64,000 nucleotides of DNA, taken from contig JADCEF010000086.1 in the NCBI GenBank assembly GCA_020250445.1, positions 1-64,000 on the forward strand. Reading direction: 5' to 3'. The notes under the pieces were generated by a model that did no database searches, was not told the origin of the DNA, and was given only the letters and a program-made list of their open reading frames with translations. Origin of the DNA: Rhodobacter sp. (lineage in GTDB: Bacteria; Pseudomonadota; Alphaproteobacteria; Rhodobacterales; Rhodobacteraceae). Below, piece after piece: positions 13,402 through 21,790 of the stretch (the stretch's first letter is position 1; each line of letters starts with the position of its first letter). Made by a program: the position numbers and the translations under genes.

Positions 13402-13902
13402 ATGTCGCTTTGCGAAGACTATCTGTCAGACGATCTGCATCCGATCGACATCGTCGAGACGATTGCCGCAGACCGGGCCTGGGAATTTGACCGGGTGACG
13501 GATGACCAGATCGCCATGGCGGTGGAGGGGCAGTGGCGCACCTATTCGCTGACGCTGGCCTGGTCGCCTCAGGACGAGACGCTGCGCCTGATCTGCACCT
13601 TCGAGATGGACCCGCCCGCGCACCGCATGGGCGCGCTTTACGAACTGCTCAACCGTACCAATGACATGGTCTGGACCGGTGCCTTCACCTATTGGGCCGA
13701 ACAGAAGCTGATGGTCTGGCGCTATGGCCTGCCGCTGTCGGGTGGCCATATCGTCGGCCCCGGGCAGATCGACACGCTGATCGCCAATGCCGTGATGGCG
13801 GCCGAACGGTTCTACCCGGCGTTTCAGATGGTCGCCTGGGCCGCACAGACGCCCGCAGAGGCGATGAAGGTTGCCATTGCCGAGGCCTACGGTCGCGCCT
13901 AA
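13402..13902 (+). CDS. YbjN-domain protein
   Basis: 166 residues with the YbjN fold (type III chaperone-like alpha/beta): an N-terminal HPIDIVETIAADRAWEFDRV, central LTLAWSPQDETLRLICTFEM, and the family-typical RMGALYELLNRTNDMVWTGA. The end, AAERFYPAFQMVAWAAQTPA, is the region conserved in alphaproteobacterial members. The function is unsettled; E. coli YbjN affects motility and stress responses. It is 30 bases upstream of proC, an arrangement common in Rhodobacteraceae, and probably forms an operon with the next three genes. Confidence 0.9.
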   Translation: MSLCEDYLSDDLHPIDIVETIAADRAWEFDRVTDDQIAMAVEGQWRTYSLTLAWSPQDETLRLICTFEMDPPAHRMGALYELLNRTNDMVWTGAFTYWAEQKLMVWRYGLPLSGGHIVGPGQIDTLIANAVMAAERFYPAFQMVAWAAQTPAEAMKVAIAEAYGRA

Positions 13903-13932
13903 CCTGCCGCTGATCTGATCGGGGCCAGAGAC

Positions 13933-14754
13933 ATGATGTTCTCACAGGTGAACCGCCGCGGTCTTGTGCTGCTGGGCTGTGGCAAGATGGGATCGGCCAT
14001 GCTGGAAGGCTGGCTGAAGCAGGGATTGGCGCTGAGCGCGGTCTGGGTGGCTGATCCGCACCCATCGGACTGGGTCAGGGGCCTTGCGGCCAAGGGGCTG
14101 CATCTGAACGCGGGTTTTCCCCCGGACCCGGCCATTGTGCTGGTGGCGGTAAAGCCGCAGATGATGGCCGAAGCCTTGCCGCAGCTGGCACCCATGGGGG
14201 GGGGCGGCACGCTGTTTGTCTCGATCGCGGCGGGCACGCCGCTTGCCCGCTATGAGACGGTGCTGGGGGCGGGGACGCCGGTGATCCGGGCCATGCCGAA
14301 CACGCCTGCCGCCGTGGGGCGGGGAATCACGGCCATTGTCGGCAATGCCGTTGCCGGCGAAAAGGACATGGCCCTGGCCGAGGCCTTTCTGGGCGCTGTG
14401 GGGCAGGTGGTCCGGCTGGAGGACGAGCATCAGATGAATGCGGTCACCGCCCTGTCCGGATCCGGCCCGGCTTACGTCTTTCACCTGATCGAGGCGCTGG
14501 CGGCGGCGGGCGAGGCCGAAGGCTTGCCTGCCGGCCTGTCGATGCAGCTGGCCCGCGCCACGGTGTCAGGGGCGGGAGAGCTGGCACAGCGGTCGCCTGA
14601 GACGGCGACGCAGCTTAGGGTCAATGTCACCTCGCCGGGCGGCACCACGGCGGCGGCGCTGGCCGTGCTGATGGACCCGGATACAGGATTTCCGCCCCTG
14701 TTGCGCCGGGCGGTCAAGGCAGCGGCAGACCGGGGAAGGGATCTGGGCAAGTGA
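13933..14754 (+). CDS. proC: Pyrroline-5-carboxylate reductase
   Basis: 273 residues. It catalyses the last step of proline synthesis, NAD(P)H-dependent reduction of pyrroline-5-carboxylate, in the cytoplasm. The N-terminal Rossmann motif is LVLLGCGKMGSAMLEGWL. VRAMPNTPAAVG (here VIRAMPNTPA) and the C-terminal signature EDEHQMNAVTALSGSGPAY with VTSPGGTT are all present. Two ATGs (13933 and 13936) are possible. The stop overlaps the csaA start (ATGA type), so the two are coupled. Confidence 0.95.
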   Translation: MMFSQVNRRGLVLLGCGKMGSAMLEGWLKQGLALSAVWVADPHPSDWVRGLAAKGLHLNAGFPPDPAIVLVAVKPQMMAEALPQLAPMGGGGTLFVSIAAGTPLARYETVLGAGTPVIRAMPNTPAAVGRGITAIVGNAVAGEKDMALAEAFLGAVGQVVRLEDEHQMNAVTALSGSGPAYVFHLIEALAAAGEAEGLPAGLSMQLARATVSGAGELAQRSPETATQLRVNVTSPGGTTAAALAVLMDPDTGFPPLLRRAVKAAADRGRDLGK

Positions 14755-15086
14755 CGATCACCTACGACGATTTTCAGAAGGTCGATATCCGCGTGGGGCG
14801 GATCATGCGGGCCGAACCCTTTCCCGAGGCGCGCAAGCCCGCGATCAGGCTTTGGGTCGATTTCGGCAAGGAGATTGGCGAAAAGCGGTCTTCGGCGCAG
14901 ATCACGGCCCATTACACCCCCGATATGCTTGTCGGACGGCAGGTTCTGGCCGTGGTGAATTTCCCGCCCCGCCAGATCGGCAAGGTGCTGTCCGAGGTTC
15001 TGGTGCTAGGCGTGCCCGACGCCGCCGGCGAGGTGGTGCTGATCGGGCCGGATCATGATGTTTCGCCGGGGGGACGTTTGTTCTGA
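14751..15086 (+). CDS. csaA: tRNA-binding domain protein, CsaA type
   Basis: 111 residues forming a single OB-fold tRNA-binding domain, as in CsaA and the C-terminus of MetRS. Hallmarks are the opening FQKVDIRVGRIMRAEPFPEA, RKPAIRLWVDFG, ITAHYTPDMLVGRQVLAVVN and FPPRQIGKVLSEVLVLG. CsaA proteins bind tRNA as dimers and have been proposed as chaperones. The gene is overlapped at both ends (with proC and the dehydrogenase). Confidence 0.9.
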   Translation: MTITYDDFQKVDIRVGRIMRAEPFPEARKPAIRLWVDFGKEIGEKRSSAQITAHYTPDMLVGRQVLAVVNFPPRQIGKVLSEVLVLGVPDAAGEVVLIGPDHDVSPGGRLF

Positions 15087-16039
15087 TGGCCCGTTTGCTG
15101 ATCACCCGCCGTCTGCCGCCGCGCGTTCTGGATGCAGCCCGCGCCCGCTTTGACGTCACACTGCGCGAAGAGGAAAACCGGGTCCTGACCCCGGACGAAC
15201 TTCGCGCGGCCCTGCGCGACTATGACTATGTGCTGCCGACCCTGGGCGACAGGTTCGATGCCGGTGTCTTCGCCGATGTGCCCAATCCCCGCTGCCGGAT
15301 GCTGGCCAATTTCGGCGTGGGCTACAACCATATCGACGTGGCGGCGGCCCGGGCGGCAGGCGTGATGGTCAGCAACACACCCGGTGCGGTCACCGATGCC
15401 ACGGCGGATATCGCGCTGCTGCTGATTCTGGCCACCGCACGGCGGGGGGGCGAAGGCGAGCGGGTGCTGCGCGCGGGCGGCTGGCACGGCTGGGGTCCGA
15501 CGCAGATGCTGGGGCTGCCGGTGTCGGGAAAGCGCGTCGGCATCATCGGCATGGGCCGGATCGGCAAGGCGATTGCGAAGCGCTGCCATCATGGTTTCGG
15601 GATGGAGGTGGTCTTTCACAACCGCTCACCCGTGGCCGACCCGGGCGTTCCCGCGCGGCAGGTCGGCCTGACCGAAGCCATGGCGGCGGATTTCGTGGTG
15701 GTGGCGGTGCCCGGCGGCCCGGCGACATGGCACATGATCAATGCCGGGGCGCTGGCCGCCATGCGTCCTAGCGGCATCTTCGTTAACATCTCGCGCGGCG
15801 ATGTGGTGGACGAGGCGGCCCTGATCGCGGCGCTGCAGGAAGGCCGGATCGCCGGGGCGGGCCTTGATGTCTATGAATTCGAGCCGAAGGTGCCCGAGGC
15901 GCTGATCGCCTTGGAAAACGTCACCCTGCTGCCGCATCTGGGAACGGCGGCGCTGGAAGTGCGCGAGGCGATGGGGATGCTGGCCGTCACCAACCTGATC
16001 GCCGCCCTCGACGGGCAGGAGCCGCCGAACCGTCTCTGA
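15086..16039 (+). CDS. 2-hydroxyacid dehydrogenase (glyoxylate/hydroxypyruvate reductase type)
   Basis: 317 residues of the D-isomer-specific 2-hydroxyacid dehydrogenase family. The NAD(P) Rossmann motif is VGIIGMGRIGKAIAKR. Catalytic residues sit in the usual blocks: Arg in NISRGDVVDEAAL, Glu in LDVYEFEPKVPEAL, His in LLPHLGTAALEVREAM. The N-terminal FGVGYNHIDVAAARAAGVMV is typical of GyaR/glyoxylate reductases. Substrate (glyoxylate, hydroxypyruvate or another 2-oxoacid) cannot be settled from sequence alone. The start ATG shares a base with the csaA stop. Confidence 0.9.
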   Translation: MARLLITRRLPPRVLDAARARFDVTLREEENRVLTPDELRAALRDYDYVLPTLGDRFDAGVFADVPNPRCRMLANFGVGYNHIDVAAARAAGVMVSNTPGAVTDATADIALLLILATARRGGEGERVLRAGGWHGWGPTQMLGLPVSGKRVGIIGMGRIGKAIAKRCHHGFGMEVVFHNRSPVADPGVPARQVGLTEAMAADFVVVAVPGGPATWHMINAGALAAMRPSGIFVNISRGDVVDEAALIAALQEGRIAGAGLDVYEFEPKVPEALIALENVTLLPHLGTAALEVREAMGMLAVTNLIAALDGQEPPNRL

Positions 16040-16052
16040 CACCCCTCCAGAG

Positions 16053-16155
16053 TTTCTTTTCGGCCCAAGTACCCCCGCCGGAGGCTCTCACCCCGGTCCT
16101 TGCGCGGATTGCGGGGCAGGAGCGCCTTCGGCGAGGGTACTTGGGCCGATAAGAA
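16053..16155. repeat. Intergenic inverted repeat of Rhodobacterales type
   Basis: The arm TTTCTTTTCGGCCCAAGTAC (from 16053) is mirrored by GGGTACTTGGGCCGATAAGA (from 16135), with a GC-rich middle. It lies between the two convergent genes ending at 16039 and 16174. It could act as a bidirectional terminator. Related half-copies occur at 21325 and 21490. Confidence 0.7.
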
Positions 16156-16173
16156 GCTGGGACCCCGCAGGGA

Positions 16174-18363
16174 TCAGGCGGCCCTGACGGCCGGGGCGAA
16201 GCGGCCATAAAAGGTGTCGCCTTTCGCGGCCAGGTCGCGCAGCAGGGCGGGCGCGGCAAAGCGCGGGCCGTGCCGGGCTGTCAGCGCATCGCAGATCTCC
16301 ACCGCGCGGGCGGCCCCGATGATGTCCAGCCAGCTGAACGGGCCGCCCGACCAATGCGCAAAGCCCCAGCCCAGGATTGCGCCGACGTCGCCTTCGCGGA
16401 TGTCGGCCAGCACGCCGTCCTGCAGGGCGCGCACCGCCTCCAGCACCTGGGCGAACAGCAGGCGGTGCTGCACCTCGGTCAGGTCGGGCTGCGGGTCGGT
16501 CACGGGGTAGCGGGTGGCAAGGCCGGGCCACAGCCCCTCACGCTTGCCCGCCGCGTCATAGGCGTAAAACCCTGCAGTCGCCTTCTTGCCCAGGCGGCCC
16601 TGATCGGCCATGGCAAACAGCACCTCGTCCGCGGCACCATCCGCATAGGCATCACCCATCGCGGCCTTGGTCGCCCTGGCAATCTTCACGCCCAGATCGA
16701 TCGAGGTTTCATCGACCAGCTGCAGCGGCCCCAGCGGCATGCCCGCCAGCCTTGCGGCATTTTCGATCAGCGCCGGCCTGACACCTTCGGCCACCATGCG
16801 GATGCCTTCGTTGATGTAGGGAATGATGCAGCGGTTGGCGTAGAAGAAACGGGCATCGTTGACCAGGATGGGCGTCTTGCCAATCTGGCGCACGAACGCC
16901 AGCGCCTTGGCCACGGCGCGGTCGCCGGTGGCCTTGCCCCGGATGATCTCGACCAGCATCATCCGGTCGACCGGCGAGAAGAAATGGATGCCGATGAACC
17001 GGTCCGGCCGCTGGCTGGCCTGCGCCAGCCCGCTGACCGGCAGGTTCGAGGTATTGGTGGCAAGGATGCAGTCGGGGCCGACGGCGGCCTCGACGCGGGC
17101 CGTCACTTCGGCCTTCACCTTGGGGTCTTCGAACACCGCCTCGATGACCAGATCGCAGTCCGACAGTGCAGCATGATCGGTCGTGGCGGTGATGCGCCCC
17201 AGCACCTCGGCCTTTCGGTCGGGCGTCACCTTGCCGCGCCGGATGCCCGTGTCGAGCAGGTCTTCCGAATGGGCGCGGCCCCGCTCCGCCGCCGTTTGCG
17301 TGGTATCGATCAGCACCACCGTGATGCCGGCGCTGGCCGCCACATGGGCGATGCCCGCCCCCATCATGCCCGCCCCGATGACGCCCAGGCGGCGCACCGC
17401 CTGATCGGGCTGCGCCGGGCGCAAAGCGCCCTTTTCCAGCGCCTGCCTGTTGATGAACAGCGACCGGATCATCGCCCCGGAGGACGGGTTGAGCAGGACA
17501 TTGGTGAACCAGCGCGCCTCGATCCGCAGGGCGGTGTCAAAGGGCACAAGCGCCCCTTCATACACGGCGGAAAGCAGCGCCCTGGCCGCCGGGTAAACGC
17601 CCATGGTCTTGCCCAGCACCATGGCATTGGCACCCACAAAGGTCATGGCGCCCGACGGATGATAGGGGGTGCCGCCCGGCATCCGATAGCCCTTGGCATC
17701 CCAGGGTTTCACCAGATCGGCATCGGTGGCGGTCAGCACCCAGTCCCTGGCCCGCGACAGCAGCGCTTCGGGGGCGACCACCTCATCAATCAGACCGGCG
17801 GCTTTGGCCGCCCTGGGGTCGCTCAGCCTGCCTTCCAGCAGGAAGGGGGCGGCCGCCAGCGCCCCCAGCTTGCGGACCAGCCGCGTCGTGCCGCCCGCGC
17901 CGGGAAAGATGCCGACCGTGATCTCGGGCAGGCCGATCCTGGCCTTGGGATTGTCCGCCGCAATGATGCGGTGGCAGGCCAGCGGCAGTTCAAGGCCGAT
18001 GCCAAGGGCGGTTCCCGGCAGGGCCGCGACAATGGGCTTGCCGCCCGTCAGGGTCCTGGGGTCCATCCCGGCGCGTTCGATCCGGCGCAGGATGCCGTGG
18101 ATGCGCATGACCCCGTCAAAGATGCCCTGGGCACCGCCGTCCTTCATCCCCGCGATGATGTTCAGGTCCATCCCGCCGGAGAAATCTTTTTTCCCCGATG
18201 TCAGGATGATGCCCTTGACCGCCGGGTCGGACAGCGCCCGGCCGATCAGCGCGTCAAGCAGGGCAAAACCTTCGGCCGACATGACGTTCATCGATTTGCC
18301 CGCCACGTCCCAGGTCAGGGTGGCTATGCCATCGGCATCGGTGGCAAGGGTAAAATCAGGCAT
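16174..18363 (-). CDS. Bifunctional enoyl-CoA hydratase / 3-hydroxyacyl-CoA dehydrogenase (FadB/FadJ type)
   Basis: 729 residues from ATG 18363 (AAAGGA upstream; a GTG one codon earlier is less likely). The N-terminal crotonase domain (about 1-190) has LELPLACHRI with the first catalytic Glu, and IGLPEITVGIFPGAGGTTRL with the second. The dehydrogenase domain starts with the NAD motif LGVIGAGMMGAGIAHVAA (about residue 330) and contains VIEAVFED and NTSNLPVSGLA. The duplicated C-terminal 3HCDH domains finish the chain. It performs the middle two steps of beta-oxidation. Thiolase, acyl-CoA dehydrogenase and this gene are on one strand in one cluster. Confidence 0.95.
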   Translation of the reverse strand: MPDFTLATDADGIATLTWDVAGKSMNVMSAEGFALLDALIGRALSDPAVKGIILTSGKKDFSGGMDLNIIAGMKDGGAQGIFDGVMRIHGILRRIERAGMDPRTLTGGKPIVAALPGTALGIGLELPLACHRIIAADNPKARIGLPEITVGIFPGAGGTTRLVRKLGALAAAPFLLEGRLSDPRAAKAAGLIDEVVAPEALLSRARDWVLTATDADLVKPWDAKGYRMPGGTPYHPSGAMTFVGANAMVLGKTMGVYPAARALLSAVYEGALVPFDTALRIEARWFTNVLLNPSSGAMIRSLFINRQALEKGALRPAQPDQAVRRLGVIGAGMMGAGIAHVAASAGITVVLIDTTQTAAERGRAHSEDLLDTGIRRGKVTPDRKAEVLGRITATTDHAALSDCDLVIEAVFEDPKVKAEVTARVEAAVGPDCILATNTSNLPVSGLAQASQRPDRFIGIHFFSPVDRMMLVEIIRGKATGDRAVAKALAFVRQIGKTPILVNDARFFYANRCIIPYINEGIRMVAEGVRPALIENAARLAGMPLGPLQLVDETSIDLGVKIARATKAAMGDAYADGAADEVLFAMADQGRLGKKATAGFYAYDAAGKREGLWPGLATRYPVTDPQPDLTEVQHRLLFAQVLEAVRALQDGVLADIREGDVGAILGWGFAHWSGGPFSWLDIIGAARAVEICDALTARHGPRFAAPALLRDLAAKGDTFYGRFAPAVRAA

Positions 18364-18427
18364 CACACATGTCCTTTCACTGCGCCTTGCGGGCGGACAG
18401 GGGCGGCATCATGGGTCAGAGGGGATA

Positions 18428-18889
18428 TCAAGGGGCTACCGCCGTGCCATCGCCGCGCGTCCAGCGGCGCGCGGACCCATCCTTGTGGCAGATACGGTCG
18501 TGATCGGGGTAATGGATGACATCCGCGCGGTTGCGTGTGCCAACCGTCAGGTAGATGGCATCGGCCCCCGACCGGTTTTCCAGACAATGGCCGTTCGGCA
18601 CCCCGGCAGGCCAGGCAGCGGCATCGCCCGCGGCAAGCCGGGTCTCGCCACCCTCTTCGCGCAGGATGACCTCGCCCGACAGCATCAGGATGAACTCGTC
18701 TTCGGTTTCATGCCAGTGGCGCAGGCTGGAGGTGGAGCCGGGCGGCAGACGTTCGATATGAACGCCAAACTGCGTCAGACCGCCCGGGTCGCCCAGAATG
18801 CAGTGGGCATAGGCGTGCATCGGAACGCCCAGAACGGGATGAAGCGTTTCGGGTTCTTCGACAAAGGGCAGGCTGGCAAGTTTGGGCAT
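18428..18889 (-). CDS. Cupin protein 2 of the beta-oxidation cluster
   Basis: 153 residues from ATG 18889. The cupin metal box is SSLRHWHETEDEFILMLSGE (H-W-H, E, G), and the second box is near PNGHCLEN (His). It is clearly a tandem duplicate of the next gene (18933-19406): same length, box order and ending (ICHKDGSARRW against FTYKDGTPWAG). Cupins of this type bind a metal and may be dioxygenases or sugar/CoA-pathway regulators; the substrate is unknown. It lies between thiolase and the FadB-like gene. Confidence 0.85.
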   Translation of the reverse strand: MPKLASLPFVEEPETLHPVLGVPMHAYAHCILGDPGGLTQFGVHIERLPPGSTSSLRHWHETEDEFILMLSGEVILREEGGETRLAAGDAAAWPAGVPNGHCLENRSGADAIYLTVGTRNRADVIHYPDHDRICHKDGSARRWTRGDGTAVAP

Positions 18890-18932
18890 CAGATGCCCCC
18901 GTTGCCGATCATGGGTGCGCCTGCAACGGGCG

Positions 18933-19406
18933 TCATCCGCGTGGTCCTGCCCATGGGGTTCCATCCTTGTAGGTAAAGCGTGCATCGCCGCCTTCCATCA
19001 CGACCATCATGTCAACGTCGCTGTAGGTTACCACTTCGGACGGGGCCCTGGTGCCCACCACCAGAAAGCGTGCCTCGGCCTTGCTGCGGTTGACAAAGCA
19101 GTGCCCGTCCGGATCGCCCGCCGGAAAGGCGGCACAATCGCCCGCGCGCATCACGGTTTCGCCCGCGTCCTGGACCAGCACGCATTCGCCCTGCGTCACC
19201 ATGACAAACTCATCCTCGTGCCGGTGCCAGTGGCGCAGTGAAGACCGCGCGCCGGGGGCCAGGATCACCAGGTTGACGCCGAATTGCGTCAGCCCGCCCG
19301 CCTGACCCAGCCGCAGCGAGGACCGGCCCTGCATCTGCGACGCATAGGGTTCGGGGTAGATCGAGCCGGTCCTGACCGGCACCGTGGCAAGATCGATTTT
19401 TGGCAT
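18933..19406 (-). CDS. Cupin protein 1 of the beta-oxidation cluster
   Basis: 157 residues. The start ATG 19406 shares a base with the thiolase stop (TGATG). It has the cupin box RSSLRHWHRHEDEFVMVTQG and the second half GDPDGHCFVNRSKAEARFLV. The C-terminal MMVVMEGGDARFTYKDGTPW is shared with the paralogue that follows. No signal peptide. Tight coupling to the thiolase suggests the cupin takes part in, or senses, the same acyl-CoA pathway; this is inference. Confidence 0.88.
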   Translation of the reverse strand: MPKIDLATVPVRTGSIYPEPYASQMQGRSSLRLGQAGGLTQFGVNLVILAPGARSSLRHWHRHEDEFVMVTQGECVLVQDAGETVMRAGDCAAFPAGDPDGHCFVNRSKAEARFLVVGTRAPSEVVTYSDVDMMVVMEGGDARFTYKDGTPWAGPRG

Positions 19407-20617
19407 CACAGCCTCTCGATAATCGTGGCGGCCCCCATGCCGGAGGCGACGCACAGCGTGGCAAGGCCGGTGCCCTTGCCGCTGCGCTCCATCTCGTCCA
19501 GCAGCGTGCCGATGATGATGGCCCCGGTTGCGCCCAGCGGGTGGCCCATGGCGATGGCCCCGCCGTTGACGTTCACGCGGTCCGCGTCCACACCGAAAGC
19601 CTGCATGAAGCGCAGCACGACCGCAGCGAAGGCCTCGTTCACCTCGAACAGGTCAATGTCGGATATCGCCATGCCGGTCTCGGCCAGAATCTTTTCGGTG
19701 ACCGGCACGGGGCCGGTCAGCATGATCGTGGGGTCGGTGCCGATCTTGGCCGTGGCGCGGATGCGCGCGCGCGGGTGCAGGCCGTGGCGTTCGCCAAACG
19801 CCCGGCTGCCGATCAGGATCGCGGCGGCCCCATCGACGATGCCGCTGGAATTACCCGCGTGGTGGATATGTTCGATCCGCTCCAGCTGCGGGTATTTCAT
19901 CAGGGCGACCCGGTCAAAGCCGGGCATAACCTCGCCCATCTCCCTGAAACTGGCCGTCAGCGCGGCAAGGCTGTGCAGGTCTGTCCCGGGGCGCATGTGT
20001 TCGTCACGGCTCAATACCGGCAGGCCGTTCTGATCGGTGATGGTCAGCACCGATCCGGCAAAGCGCCCTTCGGACCAGGCGCGCGCGGCGCGGCGCTGGC
20101 TTTGCACAGCCAGGCTGTCGGCCTGCTCCCGGGTAAAGCCGTACAGGGTGGCGATGATGTCGGCACTTATCCCCTGCGGCACGAAACAGGTCTTCATCGC
20201 CAGGCTGGGGTCAACGGCAATGGCGGCCCCGTCGCTGCCCATGGCGACGCGGCCCATCATCTCGACCCCGCCCGCGATATAGGCGCTGCCTGCCCCGGCG
20301 CGCACCTGATTGGCGGCAAGGTTCAACGCCTCCATCCCGCTGGCGCAAAAGCGGTTGATGGACAGGCCGGGGATCGACGGGTCAAGGTCTGACAGCAGTA
20401 CGGCAGAGCGCGCAAGGCAGCCGCCCTGCTCGCCCACCTGGGTGACGTTGCCCCAGATCACATCTTCAACCGCGTGGCCCTCCAGACCGTTGCGCGCCTT
20501 CAGCGCATTCAGCATGCGCGCCGACAGCGCCACCGCCGTCAGCTCGTGCAGGCTGCCGTCGGGGCGGCCCCTGCCACGGGGCGAACGGACGGCGTCATAG
20601 ATGATGGCTTCTGTCAT
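19406..20617 (-). CDS. Acetyl-CoA C-acyltransferase (thiolase)
   Basis: 403 residues from ATG 20617 (GAGGAG six bases upstream; the GTG at 20620 is less likely). Active-site residues: nucleophile Cys91 (SINRFCASGMEAL), His in GGAIAMGHPLGATGA, and the second Cys in LCVASGMGAA. It catalyses thiolytic release of acetyl-CoA at the end of the beta-oxidation cycle (FadA/FadI type), or the reverse. Between acetoacetyl-CoA thiolase and long-chain thiolase the sequence cannot decide, but the neighbouring FadB-like and acyl-CoA dehydrogenase genes favour fatty-acid or related acyl-CoA oxidation. Confidence 0.93.
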   Translation of the reverse strand: MTEAIIYDAVRSPRGRGRPDGSLHELTAVALSARMLNALKARNGLEGHAVEDVIWGNVTQVGEQGGCLARSAVLLSDLDPSIPGLSINRFCASGMEALNLAANQVRAGAGSAYIAGGVEMMGRVAMGSDGAAIAVDPSLAMKTCFVPQGISADIIATLYGFTREQADSLAVQSQRRAARAWSEGRFAGSVLTITDQNGLPVLSRDEHMRPGTDLHSLAALTASFREMGEVMPGFDRVALMKYPQLERIEHIHHAGNSSGIVDGAAAILIGSRAFGERHGLHPRARIRATAKIGTDPTIMLTGPVPVTEKILAETGMAISDIDLFEVNEAFAAVVLRFMQAFGVDADRVNVNGGAIAMGHPLGATGAIIIGTLLDEMERSGKGTGLATLCVASGMGAATIIERL

Positions 20618-20627
20618 CACGCACTCC

Positions 20628-21263
20628 TCAGGACCGGTCGGACGGATTGCCGGGCATCATGTCATAGGGATGTTTCCAGCCGGGCCGCGCCGAAATGCGC
20701 GCAAGCCAGGCATCGACATGCGGCCAGTCGGCCCGATTGAATCCGAAGGGTTCGGGGTAATAGAGATACCCGCAGCAGGACAGGTCGGCGACGGTCATCT
20801 GCGCGCCCGCCATCCAGGCGCGGGTCGCAAGGTGATCGTTCAGCAGAGAGTAGGCGATCTTGAGCCGCCCTTGAAGGAAGGGGACCACGCCTGCGGGGCG
20901 TTTGTCTTCGGGCAGGAAGTTCGACAGAAAGCGCGCGGTCCCGGCCAGACCCGACAGCTTGTGGTTGTCCCAGAACATCCAGCGCAGCACCTCGCGCCGT
21001 TCCGCCGCCGATCGGCCACCCAGCTTGCCGGTCTTGGACGAGACAAAATCCAGGATCACCGCCGACTGGCTCAACGTGGTGTCGCCATCGACCAGCACGG
21101 GCACCTCTCCCATTTCATTCAGCGCGCGGAAGGCCGGGGTCCGGGTTTCGCCGTTGAAGAAATCGACGAAGACCGGCTCCCACGCCATATCCGCAAATGT
21201 CAAGGCCAGCGCCGCCTTGTAGGCATTGCCGCTTTCGCCGAAGCAGTACAGCTGGGCCGTCAT
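20628..21263 (-). CDS. Glutathione S-transferase family protein
   Basis: 211 residues from ATG 21263. The N-terminal thioredoxin-like half begins QLYCFGESGNAYKAALAL (Ser/Cys-type G-site), with VPVLVDGDTTLSQSAVILDF, the cis-Pro and Ser-binding loop of GSTs. The C-terminal helical half has MAGAQMTVADLSCCGYLYYP, the conserved N-capping box. It sits ten bases upstream of the thiolase in the same direction. Its natural substrate is unknown; detoxification of reactive acyl or electrophilic intermediates is a reasonable guess. Confidence 0.88.
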   Translation of the reverse strand: MTAQLYCFGESGNAYKAALALTFADMAWEPVFVDFFNGETRTPAFRALNEMGEVPVLVDGDTTLSQSAVILDFVSSKTGKLGGRSAAERREVLRWMFWDNHKLSGLAGTARFLSNFLPEDKRPAGVVPFLQGRLKIAYSLLNDHLATRAWMAGAQMTVADLSCCGYLYYPEPFGFNRADWPHVDAWLARISARPGWKHPYDMMPGNPSDRS

Positions 21264-21541
21264 GATGATACCGCTTTCTGGTTGCGGGGGCAGACGCGGG
21301 GGTTTCACACCCCCGCACCCCCGTGGGGTATTTTCGCCAAGAAGAATAAGACGTTCTTAACCATAAAGCGGCACCCTTGTCAGTGCGGTACAGGCTGGGG
21401 AGCCGATGACCGCCCGAGGAGAAGCCGCCCCGGCCCACCTCCGGCCCATGTCACATGCGGTCCGCGAGGTCGGGTCGGGGCGCACATTGGGTTTCTTTTC
21501 GGCACAAATACCCAAATCCCCCGGTGCGGGTGGCGCCCCGC
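21264..21541. repeat. Intergenic region with two Rhodobacterales-type repeat halves
   Basis: 21318-21345 carries GTGGGGTATTTTCGCCAAGA and 21490-21515 carries TTTCTTTTCGGCACAAATAC. Both are variants of the motif seen at 16053-16155. They bracket about 150 bases without a gene. They may mark a terminator region that separates the 70-aa gene from the GST gene. Confidence 0.55.
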
Positions 21542-21754
21542 TCATGCCTTGCGCGCCTCCAGGTCCCGGGTGAACAGGCGCAGACGGTGGCCCGGCGTTT
21601 CGGCGTCGATCACGGAATCGGAATGCTCGAATCGCAAGGACAGGGCCTCGCTTTCATCCAGCCCGGCATCGGCGGCGAACCGCTTCCGCCGCCGGTAGCC
21701 GTCTTCGGTCATGGCGACCGGCGGGCGGCGGGTCAGGCGGAAACGTTTGGGCAT
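21542..21754 (-). CDS. Small hypothetical protein, 70 aa
   Basis: ATG 21754 is chosen because GGAG lies eight bases upstream; a longer frame begins at 21778. The protein is very basic at the start (PKRFRLTRRPPVAMTEDGYR, RRKRFAADAG) and acidic later. No membrane or secretion signal. It lies between the acyl-CoA dehydrogenase and the GST gene on the same strand. No family is recognised. Confidence 0.65.
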   Translation of the reverse strand: MPKRFRLTRRPPVAMTEDGYRRRKRFAADAGLDESEALSLRFEHSDSVIDAETPGHRLRLFTRDLEARKA

Positions 21755-21790
21755 CGGCAGGACTCCGGCAGGGGACAAGCGAGGGCAAGC

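Noticed and set aside
16270-18519. 749-codon plus-strand open frame opposite the FadB-like gene
   Set aside because: It is an antisense shadow of a well-identified enzyme, rich in H, R, P and Q, as expected of GC-rich antisense frames.
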